DNA from: Clostridium_AM sp900759715
Lineage (GTDB): Bacteria; Bacillota; Clostridia; Clostridiales; Clostridiaceae
Direction of reading: 5' to 3'
Length of the DNA stretch: 64,000 bases
NCBI GenBank assembly: GCA_900759715.1
Contig: CAAEXF010000091.1
Coordinates: 50,124 to 114,123, forward strand
Part shown: positions 8,297-16,587 of the stretch, piece after piece
How positions within the stretch are numbered: position 1 is the first letter of the stretch
Layout: each line of letters begins with the position of its first letter
Made by a program: the position numbers and the translations under genes
The notes under the pieces: model-generated
The model's input: the letters and a program-made list of their open reading frames with translations, nothing else
Database searches by the model: none
Told to the model about the DNA's origin: nothing

Positions 8297-10183
8297 ATGA
8301 ATATAAATAAATTAAAAAATAGCACTTTAATTAATATTTGCAAAGAAAATGCAGATATTATAATGTTTTTTATATTAATTTTCACAAAAATAATGTTTTA
8401 TGCTAAACAGATTTCTCCTGAGTATTTATATATTGGAGTAACACATCCAGTGTTTGCATCAGTGCTGGTATTGGTAAGTTTTTCAGTACTTTTCAGGTAC
8501 AATAAGAGAATAAAGTATCTATATATATTAGATATAGTGATAAGCTTAATGCTTATGGCGGACCTTATGTATTATAGGTATTTTAAAGATGTAATTACTG
8601 TAGCATCATTAAAAAATGTGAAATTATTAGGAGGAGTTTCTTCAAGTGTTGGAAGTTTATTTAGCTTAAAGGACTTACTGTACTTAGCAGACATTGTAAT
8701 TTTAATACCTTTTGTTAAGAAGTATAAAAATAAAGAAAATATTAAAAAAAAGCCTTTATTAAGTAAGTTTGCTGTATTTAGTATAATGTTCATAGTTGGA
8801 GTTACTATAAATGCTAAATCTGTTTATGCTGTTTCAAAGGAACAGCCAACTTTATTAAGTTCCATGAGCAATAGAATATATTTAACTAAATTGATTGGAA
8901 ATTTAAACTTCCACGCAATAGACGCATACAATTATGTAAGTACAAAAGTAAAAAATTCAAAAAGTTTATCTTCTCAGGAGCAGCAGGAAATTAAGAGCTT
9001 TTTAGAAAATAATAATAATTCCTCTGGCACTTATTTAAAAGGGGTAGGAGAGGGTAAGAATCTAATTGTTATTCAAGTAGAGGCTTTACAGCAGTTTGTA
9101 ATAAATAAAAAGGTAAATGGCCAGGAGATAACTCCTAACTTAAATAAATGGTTGAATAAAAGTTTGTATTTTGATAACTATTTTTATCAAGTTGCTGGTG
9201 GAAATACTTCCGATGCAGAATTTATGTCAAATAATTCATTGTACCCAGCTCAATCCGGTGCGGCGTATTATAGCTACAGTGGTAATCAATATGATTCCTT
9301 GGCAAAACAGTTGAAGGACAAAGAGTATTATACTGCTGCTCTTCATGGATACAATGAAGGTTTTTGGAATAGAAATGTTATGTATAAATCTGAAAAGTTT
9401 GATGATTTTTACGGTGAACATAGTTTTAATGTAAATGAAACTGTAGGATTAGGATTAAGTGATAAATCCTTCTTAGATCAATCAGTAGATAAATTGAAGT
9501 CATTTCAGCAGCCTTACTATTCATTTTTGATTACTTTAAGTAGTCATTTTCCATATGATGATGTAGAAGGCTATGGCAACTTCGATGTAGGAGAATATAA
9601 TAATACTTTACTAGGAAATTATTTAAAGGGAATACATTATACAGATGAACAATTGGGAATGTTCCTAGATAAATTGGACAAGGAAGGCATAACACAAAAT
9701 TCTATTATCGTACTGTATGGAGATCACTTTGGGATTCCTAGAGATAACATAGAAGAATTATATAAATTTGAAAATATGAGTAATGTGAATGACTTGCAGT
9801 GGTTTCAATATCAAAAGGTTCCTCTAATTATCCATTTCCCTGAAGATGCTAATAAAGGAGTAAATCATACTTATTCAGGACAAATGGACCTTTACCCAAC
9901 TTTAGCGAATTTATTCAATCTGCCTAAGCAATATATGTTTGGAAAGGATATATTAAACAGCGATAATGGTAAAGTCCTGTTTAGAAATGGTTCTTTTACT
10001 GATGGAAATATTTTTTACGTTTCGTGGACAAACACCTATTATGATATTAAGTCAGGAAAACAAATTGAAGAAACAGATCAATTAGCTAAGATGAAAGAGG
10101 AGTATAATAAGGAGCTTCAATACTCCGATGATATTTTAAATCATAACTTGATAAAAGTATTTGAAGCTAATAATAAGAAGTAA
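8297..10183 (+). CDS. ltaS: Lipoteichoic acid synthase family protein (LtaS-like)
   Basis: 628 residues. Five membrane helices lie in the first 190 residues, followed by an extracellular sulfatase-fold domain. Catalytic features: Glu in IVIQVEALQ, the nucleophile Thr304 in GGNTSDAEFM, and the metal-binding YGDHFG. The spacing matches LtaS enzymes, which transfer glycerol phosphate from phosphatidylglycerol. A GAGGTG ribosome site precedes ATG 8297. It is flanked by its own upstream region and a long hairpin, so it is probably monocistronic. A related phosphoglycerol transferase acting on another glycopolymer is possible. Confidence 0.88.
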   Translation: MNINKLKNSTLINICKENADIIMFFILIFTKIMFYAKQISPEYLYIGVTHPVFASVLVLVSFSVLFRYNKRIKYLYILDIVISLMLMADLMYYRYFKDVITVASLKNVKLLGGVSSSVGSLFSLKDLLYLADIVILIPFVKKYKNKENIKKKPLLSKFAVFSIMFIVGVTINAKSVYAVSKEQPTLLSSMSNRIYLTKLIGNLNFHAIDAYNYVSTKVKNSKSLSSQEQQEIKSFLENNNNSSGTYLKGVGEGKNLIVIQVEALQQFVINKKVNGQEITPNLNKWLNKSLYFDNYFYQVAGGNTSDAEFMSNNSLYPAQSGAAYYSYSGNQYDSLAKQLKDKEYYTAALHGYNEGFWNRNVMYKSEKFDDFYGEHSFNVNETVGLGLSDKSFLDQSVDKLKSFQQPYYSFLITLSSHFPYDDVEGYGNFDVGEYNNTLLGNYLKGIHYTDEQLGMFLDKLDKEGITQNSIIVLYGDHFGIPRDNIEELYKFENMSNVNDLQWFQYQKVPLIIHFPEDANKGVNHTYSGQMDLYPTLANLFNLPKQYMFGKDILNSDNGKVLFRNGSFTDGNIFYVSWTNTYYDIKSGKQIEETDQLAKMKEEYNKELQYSDDILNHNLIKVFEANNKK

Positions 10184-10202
10184 ATATAGGATTTCAAACT
10201 AG

Positions 10203-10263
10203 AAAATTGACTTACACCCCGGACTATGCTTCCAAGCTTCAGTCCGGGGCGTAAGCCAATTTT
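10203..10263 (+). terminator. Long hairpin after ltaS (terminator or dispersed palindrome)
   Basis: Arms 10203-10225 and 10241-10263 pair over 23 bp with two mismatches. The tail is only TTTTC, so termination is likely but not certain. The arm plus loop resembles two other intergenic sites (43567-43595 and 63866-63900). Confidence 0.6.
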
Positions 10264-10362
10264 CGGCCTTGTAGCCCTATAGAAACCTTGTTGTAAGATA
10301 TAAGCTGTGCTATTATATACTAAGAGTATTTAATACAGGAGGATAGAGATAAGCAGACATAC

Positions 10363-10410
10363 AAAATCTGTGATTTTGATATGGTCGCTTACTCATTCGA
10401 CGATAGGAGA
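10363..10410 (+). repeat. Partial copy of the 11.6-kb palindrome, before ppaX
   Basis: AAATCTGTGATTT followed by GTCGCTT matches the interior of 11587-11681. A small GTCG/CGAC hairpin follows just before the ribosome site of the ppaX-like gene. Confidence 0.4.
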
Positions 10411-10421
10411 AGGAGTTTCAT

Positions 10422-11075
10422 ATGATAAAAGCTATTTTGTTTGATTTAGATGGTACACTAATAAATACAAATGAACTTATAATACAAAGCTTCAAATATG
10501 CATTTAACAAACTTTTTAATAGAGAATTGCCAAGAGAAGAGATAGTGGAAACCTTTGGTGAGCCACTTAGGGACTCAATGGCTAAATACGATGCAGATAA
10601 AGCAGATTTAATGGTAAGCACTTTTAGAGTTTACAATGAGAGTAATCATGATGATATTGCAACAATATTTGAAGGTGTAAAGGAAGGCATTGAGCTGCTT
10701 AGCAATGCTGGAATAAAATTAGGGGTGGTAACTTCTAAAAGAAGACCTATGACGGAAAGAGGTCTCAAATTAATTAACATATATGATTATATGGATGTTA
10801 TTGTAACGCCTGAAGATACTAAAAATCATAAGCCATTAGGTGATCCTGCGCTAAAAGCTTGTGAACTATTAGGAGTTTTACCACAGGAGGCAATAATGGT
10901 AGGGGACAGCCATAACGATATTCTTTGCGGAAGAAATGCAGGCTGCAGAACTTGCTTAGTTAAATATACAGCTCTTTCATTAGAGGAACTTATGGAGTAT
11001 AATCCAGATTATGTTATAGACAGCATAGAAGACTTAGAAAAAATATATAAGGATTTAAATAAGAAAGCTGTTTAG
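10422..11075 (+). CDS. ppaX: HAD-superfamily phosphatase, PpaX/Gph-like
   Basis: 217 residues, a HAD hydrolase with a four-helix cap. Motif I is FDLDGTL with nucleophile Asp8 and Asp10. Motif II is VVTSKRR, motif III Lys lies in NHKPLGDP, and motif IV is MVGDSHNDI. Length and the TSKRRPMTERGL stretch fit PpaX pyrophosphatases, which in Bacillus hydrolyse pyrophosphate from HPr kinase/phosphorylase. Phosphoglycolate phosphatase is the main alternative. GGAGAAGGAG precedes the start. The leader holds one copy of a small repeat (10363-10410). Confidence 0.8.
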   Translation: MIKAILFDLDGTLINTNELIIQSFKYAFNKLFNRELPREEIVETFGEPLRDSMAKYDADKADLMVSTFRVYNESNHDDIATIFEGVKEGIELLSNAGIKLGVVTSKRRPMTERGLKLINIYDYMDVIVTPEDTKNHKPLGDPALKACELLGVLPQEAIMVGDSHNDILCGRNAGCRTCLVKYTALSLEELMEYNPDYVIDSIEDLEKIYKDLNKKAV

Positions 11076-11107
11076 TGAGGTATGTTTTAAAACATACCTC
11101 ACTTTTA
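11074..11107 (+). terminator. Terminator of the ppaX-like gene
   Basis: Arms 11074-11088 and 11089-11103 are complementary, followed by a T-rich tract. The left arm begins at the stop codon of the gene. Confidence 0.8.
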
Positions 11108-11141
11108 TATTTTTTTCTTTATAATTTAATGTCATGAGCAT

Positions 11142-11232
11142 TGTTAGTATATATGATTTCATGATAGTGATTTTCACAGAGTGCTATGGAGCAGTAATCG
11201 GATAAAATGATTTCTTCTTACAGATACTAACA
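11142..11232 (+). promoter_or_regulatory. Structured leader of the 44-residue gene
   Basis: TGTTAGTAT (11142-11150) pairs with ATACTAACA (11224-11232), which ends just before the GGAGG ribosome site. GATTTCAT/ATGATTTC repeats lie inside. The interior (11160-11205) shares TTTCACAGAGTGC and surrounding bases with the large palindrome at 11587-11681. Confidence 0.45.
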
Positions 11233-11248
11233 CTTGGAGGTGATACTA

Positions 11249-11383
11249 ATGGTGAACAAACGTAAGGTAAAAGATAAAGAGTATGCAAACTTAGGAATAA
11301 GAAGAAATGCTAATGGAGATTTTGAATATATCGACCCTTCTGAAAAAAATAAATCTAAATATGAATCAATAAAAAGGAGATAA
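11249..11383 (+). CDS. Conserved-looking small basic protein, 44 aa
   Basis: A 44-residue, Lys/Arg-rich protein starting MVNKRKVKDKEYANLGIRRN. A strong GGAGGTG ribosome site ends 5 bases before ATG, and a perfect terminator hairpin (11418-11452) follows, so it is very likely translated. No membrane segment or cysteine is present. I do not recognise the family. The neighbouring SASP gene makes a spore role conceivable, but nothing in the protein proves it. Confidence 0.65.
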   Translation: MVNKRKVKDKEYANLGIRRNANGDFEYIDPSEKNKSKYESIKRR

Positions 11384-11417
11384 CAGTAAATTTTTGTGAA
11401 TATAGAGTTGATATTGT

Positions 11418-11452
11418 TTAGATCAACCTTAAAAATTGTAAGGTTGATCTAA
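11418..11452 (+). terminator. Terminator of the small basic protein gene
   Basis: A 13-bp perfect stem: 11418-11430 with 11440-11452. Confidence 0.7.
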
Positions 11453-11532
11453 CATTTAATAAGGAATTTCATTATAGCAAACAAATTTAGTTTATTATGA
11501 AAAGTAAATTTTATACTATGAAGTGGAAACTT

Positions 11533-11565
11533 GAATCAGATGGGGTTTCAAGCCCCATCTGATTC
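11533..11565. other. Orphan perfect hairpin
   Basis: GAATCAGATGGGG (11533-11545) pairs with 11553-11565 over 13 bp, with no T tract after it. It lies in the gene-free stretch 11384-11847, between a terminator and the large palindrome, and no gene ends here. It may be part of a mobile palindromic element or a small RNA. Confidence 0.5.
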
Positions 11566-11586
11566 TTAGTTGAACGAATCCAGTAG

Positions 11587-11681
11587 CCGCTCTTTACTCC
11601 CTCTTTGAGAAAAGCGACTATCACCAAATCTGTGATTTGGTGATAGTCGCTTTCACAGAGTGCGAGGGAGTATTAGAGCGG
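11587..11681. repeat. 95-bp nested palindrome in the 11384-11847 gene-free stretch
   Basis: The outer arms CCGCTCT (11587-11593) and ACTCCCTC (11596-11603) pair with 11675-11681 and 11664-11671. An inner stem of about 20 bp (11610-11630 with 11634-11653) is almost perfect, with a 3-base loop. The whole folds into one long hairpin. Pieces recur at 10363-10410 and 11160-11205. No coding capacity is seen. The rest of 11384-11847 holds only terminators, an orphan hairpin and the SASP promoter. Confidence 0.6.
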
Positions 11682-11790
11682 GTAGTCATCGGATAAATTT
11701 ATAATAACATTACTTTTATTATTACAATTACATATCTAGCAATGTATGGAGTTTTTTCCTATAGGTTCATAGAGTAATTAAGCTTAAACT

Positions 11791-11818
11791 GTACAAACTG
11801 TAACTATAAAACATATTA
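11791..11818 (+). promoter_or_regulatory. Probable sigma-G promoter of the SASP gene
   Basis: CATATTA at 11812-11818 is an exact sigma-G-type -10. GTACA at 11791-11795 matches 4 of 5 bases of the -35 (GHATR), 16 bases upstream. The position 30 bases before the SASP start fits forespore transcription. Confidence 0.55.
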
Positions 11819-11847
11819 AAAAAATAAAAACAAGGAGGAAGAAAACT

Positions 11848-12045
11848 ATGGCAAATAGAGGTAATAGAGTATTAGTTCCACAAGCTAAAGAAGGATTAAA
11901 TCAATTTAAAATGGAATCAGCTAGAGAAGTTGGAGTAAACTTAAAAGAGGGCTATAATGGAGACCTTACTTCAAGAGAAGCTGGATCAGTAGGCGGAAAC
12001 ATGGTTAAGAAAATGGTAGAAGCTTACGAACAAGGCTTAAAATAA
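11848..12045 (+). CDS. Alpha/beta-type small acid-soluble spore protein
   Basis: 65 residues. The family pattern is clear: an N-terminal KMESAREVGV segment (the GPR protease cleavage region) and the C-terminal YNGDLTSREAGSVGG followed by MVKKMVEAYE. These proteins coat spore DNA in the A-like form, protect it from UV and wet heat, and are degraded at germination. AAGGAGG lies 7 bases before ATG. A sigma-G-like promoter and a good terminator flank it, making it monocistronic. Together with the ger operons it shows the organism forms endospores. Confidence 0.97.
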   Translation: MANRGNRVLVPQAKEGLNQFKMESAREVGVNLKEGYNGDLTSREAGSVGGNMVKKMVEAYEQGLK

Positions 12046-12057
12046 TTAATAATAAAT

Positions 12058-12117
12058 AAAAAACATCCTTGTGCTTCAATGGATTTTAGAAGAAATCTTA
12101 GCACAAGGGTGTTTTTA
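12058..12117 (+). terminator. Terminator of the SASP gene
   Basis: AAACATCCTTGTGCT (12061-12075) pairs with 12100-12114 with one mismatch, followed by TTTTT. Confidence 0.8.
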
Positions 12118-12148
12118 TTATTTAAACTTAATGAAATATATAAAAATG

Positions 12149-12177
12149 TTGACAAGGTTTATATAATGATATATATT
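12149..12177 (+). promoter_or_regulatory. Sigma-A promoter of the GntR regulator gene
   Basis: TTGACA (12149-12154), a 17-base spacer and TATATT (12172-12177). The -10 sits just upstream of the palindromic operator at 12188. Confidence 0.7.
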
Positions 12178-12187
12178 ATAAATATAG

Positions 12188-12213
12188 GTGGTACGTACCA
12201 CACTACCAGTGGT
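12188..12213 (+). promoter_or_regulatory. Two palindromic operators overlapping the GntR start of transcription
   Basis: GTGGTACGTACCAC (12188-12201) is a perfect palindrome. ACCAGTGGT (12205-12213) is a second dyad with the same half-site. They cover the expected +1 region, which suggests autoregulation by the downstream HutC-type regulator. Confidence 0.6.
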
Positions 12214-12240
12214 GAAATGCACGGGATTTGGGAGGTTGAT

Positions 12241-12966
12241 ATGAAACAAATTGATAAAGCAAGTAGAATTCCGCTGTATTCTCAATTAATGGATATAATA
12301 ATTGAGGAAATTGAAGCCTCAATGCATGAAGATGATCAGCTGCCTTCTGAAAGAGATATATGTGAGAAATATGATGTAAGCAGGTCCACAGTAAGGCAAG
12401 CCATAACGGAGCTTGAAAGAGAAGGCTACATTTATAAAGTGCATGGCAAAGGAACCTTTGTGGCATCAAAAAAATTAGATCAGGATCTAGTTAAATTCTA
12501 TAGCTTTACCGAAGAAATGAAAAAGCTAGGTAAAAAGCCTGTTTCAAAAGTTTTGATGTTTGAAATTGTTGGTATTAGTAATAAGATAAGCAAAAAGATG
12601 AGTATAGAAGAAGGAACTTTGGCTTATAAATTTACAAGATTGAGAATAGCGGATAACATTCCTATGATTATAGAAACAAGTTATGTTCCATATGATAAGT
12701 TTCCTGGTATAACAAAGGAAAACTTAGAAAAAGAAGCATTGTATGATATTTTAAAAAATAAATTTCAAGTTAATCTTACAATGGCTGAGGAAACATTTCA
12801 ACCGGTTTTAACAAATGGAGAAGAAGCTGAAAAGCTAGAGATATCTAAGGAGTCACCAAGTCTAAAGATAGAAAGATTCACATATGAAAATGATGACATT
12901 GTAGAATACACCATAAGCATTGCTAGAGGTGATAAATTTAAATATAGAGTAAGATTAGAAAAGTAA
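12241..12966 (+). CDS. GntR/HutC-family regulator of the aminosugar operon
   Basis: 241 residues: an N-terminal winged helix (about 8-75, LPSERDICEKYDVSRSTVRQ and VHGKGTFVA) and a C-terminal UTRA ligand-binding domain (about 95-238). The ATG at 12241 is preceded by GGGAGGT; the frame is open further upstream but through the promoter and operator, so those starts are rejected. HutC-type members such as NagR and AgaR sense aminosugar phosphates. The position before a complete N-acetylgalactosamine operon makes it the likely repressor of that operon and of itself. The effector is inferred. Confidence 0.88.
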   Translation: MKQIDKASRIPLYSQLMDIIIEEIEASMHEDDQLPSERDICEKYDVSRSTVRQAITELEREGYIYKVHGKGTFVASKKLDQDLVKFYSFTEEMKKLGKKPVSKVLMFEIVGISNKISKKMSIEEGTLAYKFTRLRIADNIPMIIETSYVPYDKFPGITKENLEKEALYDILKNKFQVNLTMAEETFQPVLTNGEEAEKLEISKESPSLKIERFTYENDDIVEYTISIARGDKFKYRVRLEK

Positions 12967-13009
12967 TGTAGTATATCAATAATAAAATAAATATTATTGA
13001 TATACTACA
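12967..13009. terminator. Hairpin after the GntR gene
   Basis: An 18-bp perfect stem: 12967-12984 with 12992-13009. The run after it is A rather than T on the plus strand, so it may act as an mRNA 3' stabiliser or a weak terminator. Confidence 0.55.
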
Positions 13010-13026
13010 AAAAAATAATTAAACTG

Positions 13027-13042
13027 GTAATGACGTCATTAC
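13027..13042 (+). promoter_or_regulatory. Operator 1 of the aga operon
   Basis: GTAATGACGTCATTAC is a perfect 16-bp palindrome. It is preceded by ACTG as in operator 2, and lies about 200 bases before agaS. Confidence 0.55.
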
Positions 13043-13143
13043 TTTATTGTATTTCTTAATCAACTTGGACAAGCATATAAGTAAGTGTAGTTTAATATTA
13101 GTGTTCATACAATCAAAAATATGAATTAAAATTTAGTTAGACT

Positions 13144-13172
13144 GGTAATGATGTCGTAATAACATTATTACC
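13144..13172 (+). promoter_or_regulatory. Operator 2 of the aga operon
   Basis: An imperfect 29-bp dyad: GGTAATGATGT on the left and AACATTATTACC on the right. ACTGGTAATGAYGTCRT is shared with operator 1. A weak TTGGAC/TAGTTT promoter lies between the two (13065-13093), so repression by looping or double occupancy is plausible. Confidence 0.5.
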
Positions 13173-13232
13173 TAAGGCATATAAATAAAATATGGAAGAA
13201 AATACAGTTAATATAAAAGAGTAGGTGATTAT

Positions 13233-14414
13233 ATGAGTAAGTTATTCAATATAGATGTTAATGAATTAAAAAAGGTTGGAGGATATTATACGGCAAAGGA
13301 GGTTTACCATCAGCCAAAACTTTGGAGAGAAACCTTAGATATAATTAATCTTAATAAAGAACAAATATCTGTTTTTATAAATGAGAAGCTAAATAAAGAT
13401 TCAGTAAGAATAATTCTTACTGGCGCAGGAACCTCTGCTTATGTTGGAGATATAGCTGCACCATACCTATCTAGAATTTTAGGAGTAAGGGTAGAAGCAA
13501 TAGCAACAACTGATATAGTAAGTAATCCAGAAGATTTTTTGAAAAAAGATACATCGACAATATTAGTATCCTTTGCACGCTCAGGAAATAGTCCTGAAAG
13601 TGTTGCAACCTATGACTTAGCTGAACAGTTGGTAAATGATATAAATCAAATCATTATAACTTGTAACAAAGATGGTGCTTTGGCAAAGAAAGCAAAAGGT
13701 AATAATAACAATTTAGTGATACTAATGCCAGAAGAATCAAATGATCAGAGCTTTGCGATGACAAGTAGTTTCAGCTGTATGCTGTTAACAACATTAATTA
13801 TATTTGATATGAAAAATCTTAATAGAAACACTGTTACTGTTGAAAACGTCATGACAAATGCTAACAAAATATTGAATAGTGAAGTAAGCGAAATATTAAA
13901 CTTAGTTAAATTAGGCTGTGATAGAGTTGTATATTTAGGATCTTCAGCATTAAATGGACTATCAAAAGAAGCTGCTTTGAAGAATTTAGAATTAACAAGT
14001 GGTAAAGTAAATTCAACTAGCGAGTCAGTTTTAGGCTTTAGACATGGCCCAAAATCAATTGTTAATGAAAAAACTTTAGTTTTTGTATTTGTATCTAATG
14101 ATGAGTATACAAGAAAGTACGATATAGACCTGTTAAGAGAAATATACAATGATAAGGGAAATCATAAGGTGGTTGCTATAACCTACAATAAAGATACTGA
14201 AATAGATAAGATAGCAGATAAAGTATTTATCGCAAATTCAGAACAGCATGAAGTAATTAGTGATGCTTTTGGAGCTTTAGATTTTGTTCTTTATGCTCAA
14301 ATGTTTGCACTTTTTTACTCATTAGAGCTTGGAATATCACCAGACAATCCAAGGCCGGATGGAACAGTCAATAGGGTAGTCAAAGGTGTTACAATACACC
14401 AGTATGATAAATAA
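13233..14414 (+). CDS. agaS: AgaS: galactosamine-6-phosphate deaminase/isomerase (SIS domains)
   Basis: 393 residues with two SIS domains. Sugar-phosphate loops are LTGAGTSAYVGD (about residue 62), SFARSGNSPESVAT and SSFSCMLL; LGFRHGPKSIV is the catalytic segment of the second domain. AgaS converts galactosamine-6-phosphate into tagatose-6-phosphate and ammonia. It is the first gene of an eight-gene operon holding all the other steps of N-acetylgalactosamine use. AGGTGA precedes the ATG. A glucosamine-6-phosphate deaminase of the GlmS-like type is less likely given NDQSFAMTSS and the neighbours. Confidence 0.9.
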   Translation: MSKLFNIDVNELKKVGGYYTAKEVYHQPKLWRETLDIINLNKEQISVFINEKLNKDSVRIILTGAGTSAYVGDIAAPYLSRILGVRVEAIATTDIVSNPEDFLKKDTSTILVSFARSGNSPESVATYDLAEQLVNDINQIIITCNKDGALAKKAKGNNNNLVILMPEESNDQSFAMTSSFSCMLLTTLIIFDMKNLNRNTVTVENVMTNANKILNSEVSEILNLVKLGCDRVVYLGSSALNGLSKEAALKNLELTSGKVNSTSESVLGFRHGPKSIVNEKTLVFVFVSNDEYTRKYDIDLLREIYNDKGNHKVVAITYNKDTEIDKIADKVFIANSEQHEVISDAFGALDFVLYAQMFALFYSLELGISPDNPRPDGTVNRVVKGVTIHQYDK

Positions 14415-14440
14415 AAGCTTAATATTAAGGAGGGGACATT

Positions 14441-14914
14441 ATGCCAAATATTTTGTTAACTAGAATCGATAATAGACTAATACATGGACAGGTAGGAGTA
14501 ACTTGGGTAAACCACTTAGGTGCAAATTTAATAGTAGTTGCAAATGATGAGGTTGCTGATGATGAAGTACAACAAAACTTAATGGATATGGTAGTACCTG
14601 ATGTAATAGGTACTAGATACTTTACTCTTCAGAAAACAATAGATGTGATCCATATGGCTTCTGAGAATCAACTCATTTTCATGGTTTGTAGAACACCGCA
14701 GGACGTATTGAAACTAGTAGAGGGTGGGGTTCCTATAAAAAAAGTAAATATAGGCAACATGCATTTTAGTGAAGGTAAACAACAGGTAACCAGCACAGTA
14801 TCACTAGATGAAAGTGATAAAGAAGCCTTCAGAAAACTTCATAAGCTTGGAGTTCAATTAGAAATTAGAAGAGTACCAGATGAAAAGGCAGATGATATAC
14901 TTAAATTTTTATAA
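14441..14914 (+). CDS. agaV: PTS mannose-family EIIB component, aminosugar-specific
   Basis: 157 residues, a complete mannose-family IIB domain. The phosphorylated His lies in TRIDNRLIHGQVGVTW (about residue 15). LIVVANDEVADDE and KKVNIGNMHF are typical of the N-acetylgalactosamine/sorbose group. It passes phosphate from EIIA to the sugar during uptake. The AGGAGGGG ribosome site is strong. Its place between agaS and the IIC gene supports N-acetylgalactosamine as substrate. Confidence 0.92.
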   Translation: MPNILLTRIDNRLIHGQVGVTWVNHLGANLIVVANDEVADDEVQQNLMDMVVPDVIGTRYFTLQKTIDVIHMASENQLIFMVCRTPQDVLKLVEGGVPIKKVNIGNMHFSEGKQQVTSTVSLDESDKEAFRKLHKLGVQLEIRRVPDEKADDILKFL

Positions 14915-14941
14915 TATTAATTAAAGGGGAGGGAATTTATT

Positions 14942-15709
14942 ATGCTTATTCAAGCCTTATTAATTGCTATTTGGGCTGGTATAGCAGGAATAGACTTGTT
15001 CGATGGATTACTGCATATACACAGACCACTTGTAACTGGTTTAATTGTTGGTTTAATTTTAGGGGATGTTCATACCGGTCTTGTCACTGGTGCAACACTA
15101 GAACTTGTTTGGATGGGTATGGTTCCATTAGCAGGAGCTCAGCCGCCAAACGTAGTAATAGGAGGTATTATTGGTACATCCTTTGCAATATTAACTAAGC
15201 AAAATCCAAACGTAGCCGTGGGAATAGCAGTTCCTTTTGCAGTAGCAGTGCAAGGGGCAATAACTCTAATATTTACCATATTTTCACCTGTAATGCATAA
15301 AGCAGATAAGTATGCAGAACAAGCAGACACTGCTGCAATTGATAGAATAAACTACTTAGGAATAGCATTTTTATTTGTTTTCTACTTTGTAATCGCTTTC
15401 TTACCTATATATTTAGGTGCAGAATCAGCTAAAACAATTGTTGAAACATTACCAGCATGGTTAATCGGTGGGTTATCTGTAGCAGGCGGAATGATGCCAG
15501 CTATAGGATTTGCAATGCTTCTAAAAATTATGTTAAAGAAAGAATATGTTGCATTTTTAATAATTGGATTTATATTTGTAACTTATGGAAAATTACAAAT
15601 ACTTCCAGTAGCGTTAATTGGAACAGCAATAGCATTATATGACTTCTTTGCAAATAAAAATAGAGGAGAAAAGGCTAACAAAAGGGAGGTGCATTCAGGT
15701 GGAATCTAA
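14942..15709 (+). CDS. agaW: PTS mannose-family EIIC component
   Basis: 255 residues, almost all membrane helices. Family features are the N-terminal IQALLIAIWAGIAGIDLFDG, the GLILGDVHTGLVTGATLELVWMG segment, and PLAGAQPPNVVIGGIIGTS. IIC and IID together form the sugar channel. GGGGAGGG precedes the start. The gene overlaps the start of the IID gene by 11 bases, so the two are translationally coupled. Confidence 0.92.
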   Translation: MLIQALLIAIWAGIAGIDLFDGLLHIHRPLVTGLIVGLILGDVHTGLVTGATLELVWMGMVPLAGAQPPNVVIGGIIGTSFAILTKQNPNVAVGIAVPFAVAVQGAITLIFTIFSPVMHKADKYAEQADTAAIDRINYLGIAFLFVFYFVIAFLPIYLGAESAKTIVETLPAWLIGGLSVAGGMMPAIGFAMLLKIMLKKEYVAFLIIGFIFVTYGKLQILPVALIGTAIALYDFFANKNRGEKANKREVHSGGI

Positions 15710-16508
15710 TGGAAATGCTAATGTAGAAAAAGTTATAACTAAAAAAGATTTAAATAGAATGGCTTGGCGTTCATTATTTCTTCAAGCATCCTTTAACTAT
15801 GAAAGAATGCAAGCTTGTGGATGGTTATACAGTTTGTTACCGGGATTAAAGAAAATTCATAAAGATAAAGCAGATTTATCTACTGCAATGAAGGATCATA
15901 TGGAGTTCTTTAATACACATCCCTTTCTTGTAACCTTTATTATGGGTGTTGTTACTGCAATGGAAGAAGCTAAGGAAAACAGAAATACAATCAGAGCTAT
16001 TAAAGTTGCAACTATGGGACCACTTGGTGGTATTGGTGATGCTCTGTTCTGGTTAACAGCCCTTCCGATATGTGCAGGTATTGGAGTATCCTTAGCAATG
16101 CAGGGAAGTATAGCAGGTCCAATCATATTTTTAGTATTATTTAACGCAGTACACTTTGGATTAAGATTTGGATTAATGCACTATGGCTATAACACAGGAA
16201 CTAAAGCAATTAAAGCATTAAAAGAAAATACTAAACATGTTGCACATGCTGCATCAATACTTGGTATAACAGTGGTTGGTGGATTAATAGCATCATATAT
16301 AAACTTTAAAACCACTATAGTTATAACAGCAGGTCAAGCAAAGGTTGCTCTTCAACCAGATCTCTTGGATAAGATTTTACCTAATATGCTTCCTCTTGGA
16401 TATACATTTTTAATGTATTATTTGTTAAAGAAGGGATTTTCAGCAGTCAAACTTGTTGGAGTAACTGTAGTATTTGGCGTAATAGGGAGATTAATAGGAA
16501 TCGTATAG
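15699..16508 (+). CDS. agaE: PTS mannose-family EIID component
   Basis: 269 residues starting at GTG 15699, placed 8 bases after AAGGGAGGT. The frame is open upstream inside the IIC gene, but those starts lack a ribosome site and would add residues unlike the family. Family marks: LFLQASFNYERMQACGWLYSLLPGL, and TMGPLGGIGDALFW. C-terminal helices are present and complete. It partners the IIC protein in the membrane channel. Confidence 0.9.
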   Translation: MESNGNANVEKVITKKDLNRMAWRSLFLQASFNYERMQACGWLYSLLPGLKKIHKDKADLSTAMKDHMEFFNTHPFLVTFIMGVVTAMEEAKENRNTIRAIKVATMGPLGGIGDALFWLTALPICAGIGVSLAMQGSIAGPIIFLVLFNAVHFGLRFGLMHYGYNTGTKAIKALKENTKHVAHAASILGITVVGGLIASYINFKTTIVITAGQAKVALQPDLLDKILPNMLPLGYTFLMYYLLKKGFSAVKLVGVTVVFGVIGRLIGIV

Positions 16509-16526
16509 TAGATAAATTTAGACAAT

Positions 16527-16558
16527 GCTTCAGTTGAGACTATGGTTTCAACTGAAGC
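16527..16558 (+). other. Intra-operon hairpin between IID and IIA genes
   Basis: A 14-bp stem with one G-T pair (16527-16540 with 16545-16558) and a 4-base loop, followed by TAAAAAATA. With no T tract it is more likely a processing or stability hairpin than a terminator. Confidence 0.55.
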
Positions 16559-16587
16559 TAAAAAATATTTGAAACGAGGTAAGCAGC

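Noticed and set aside
12079..12240. Longer N terminus for the GntR regulator
   Set aside because: The extension would run through the SASP terminator, promoter and operator; GGGAGGT before ATG 12241 gives the right start.
12203..12469. Minus-strand ORF opposite the GntR gene
   Set aside because: It is a shadow of the winged-helix coding frame, without a ribosome site or recognisable domain.
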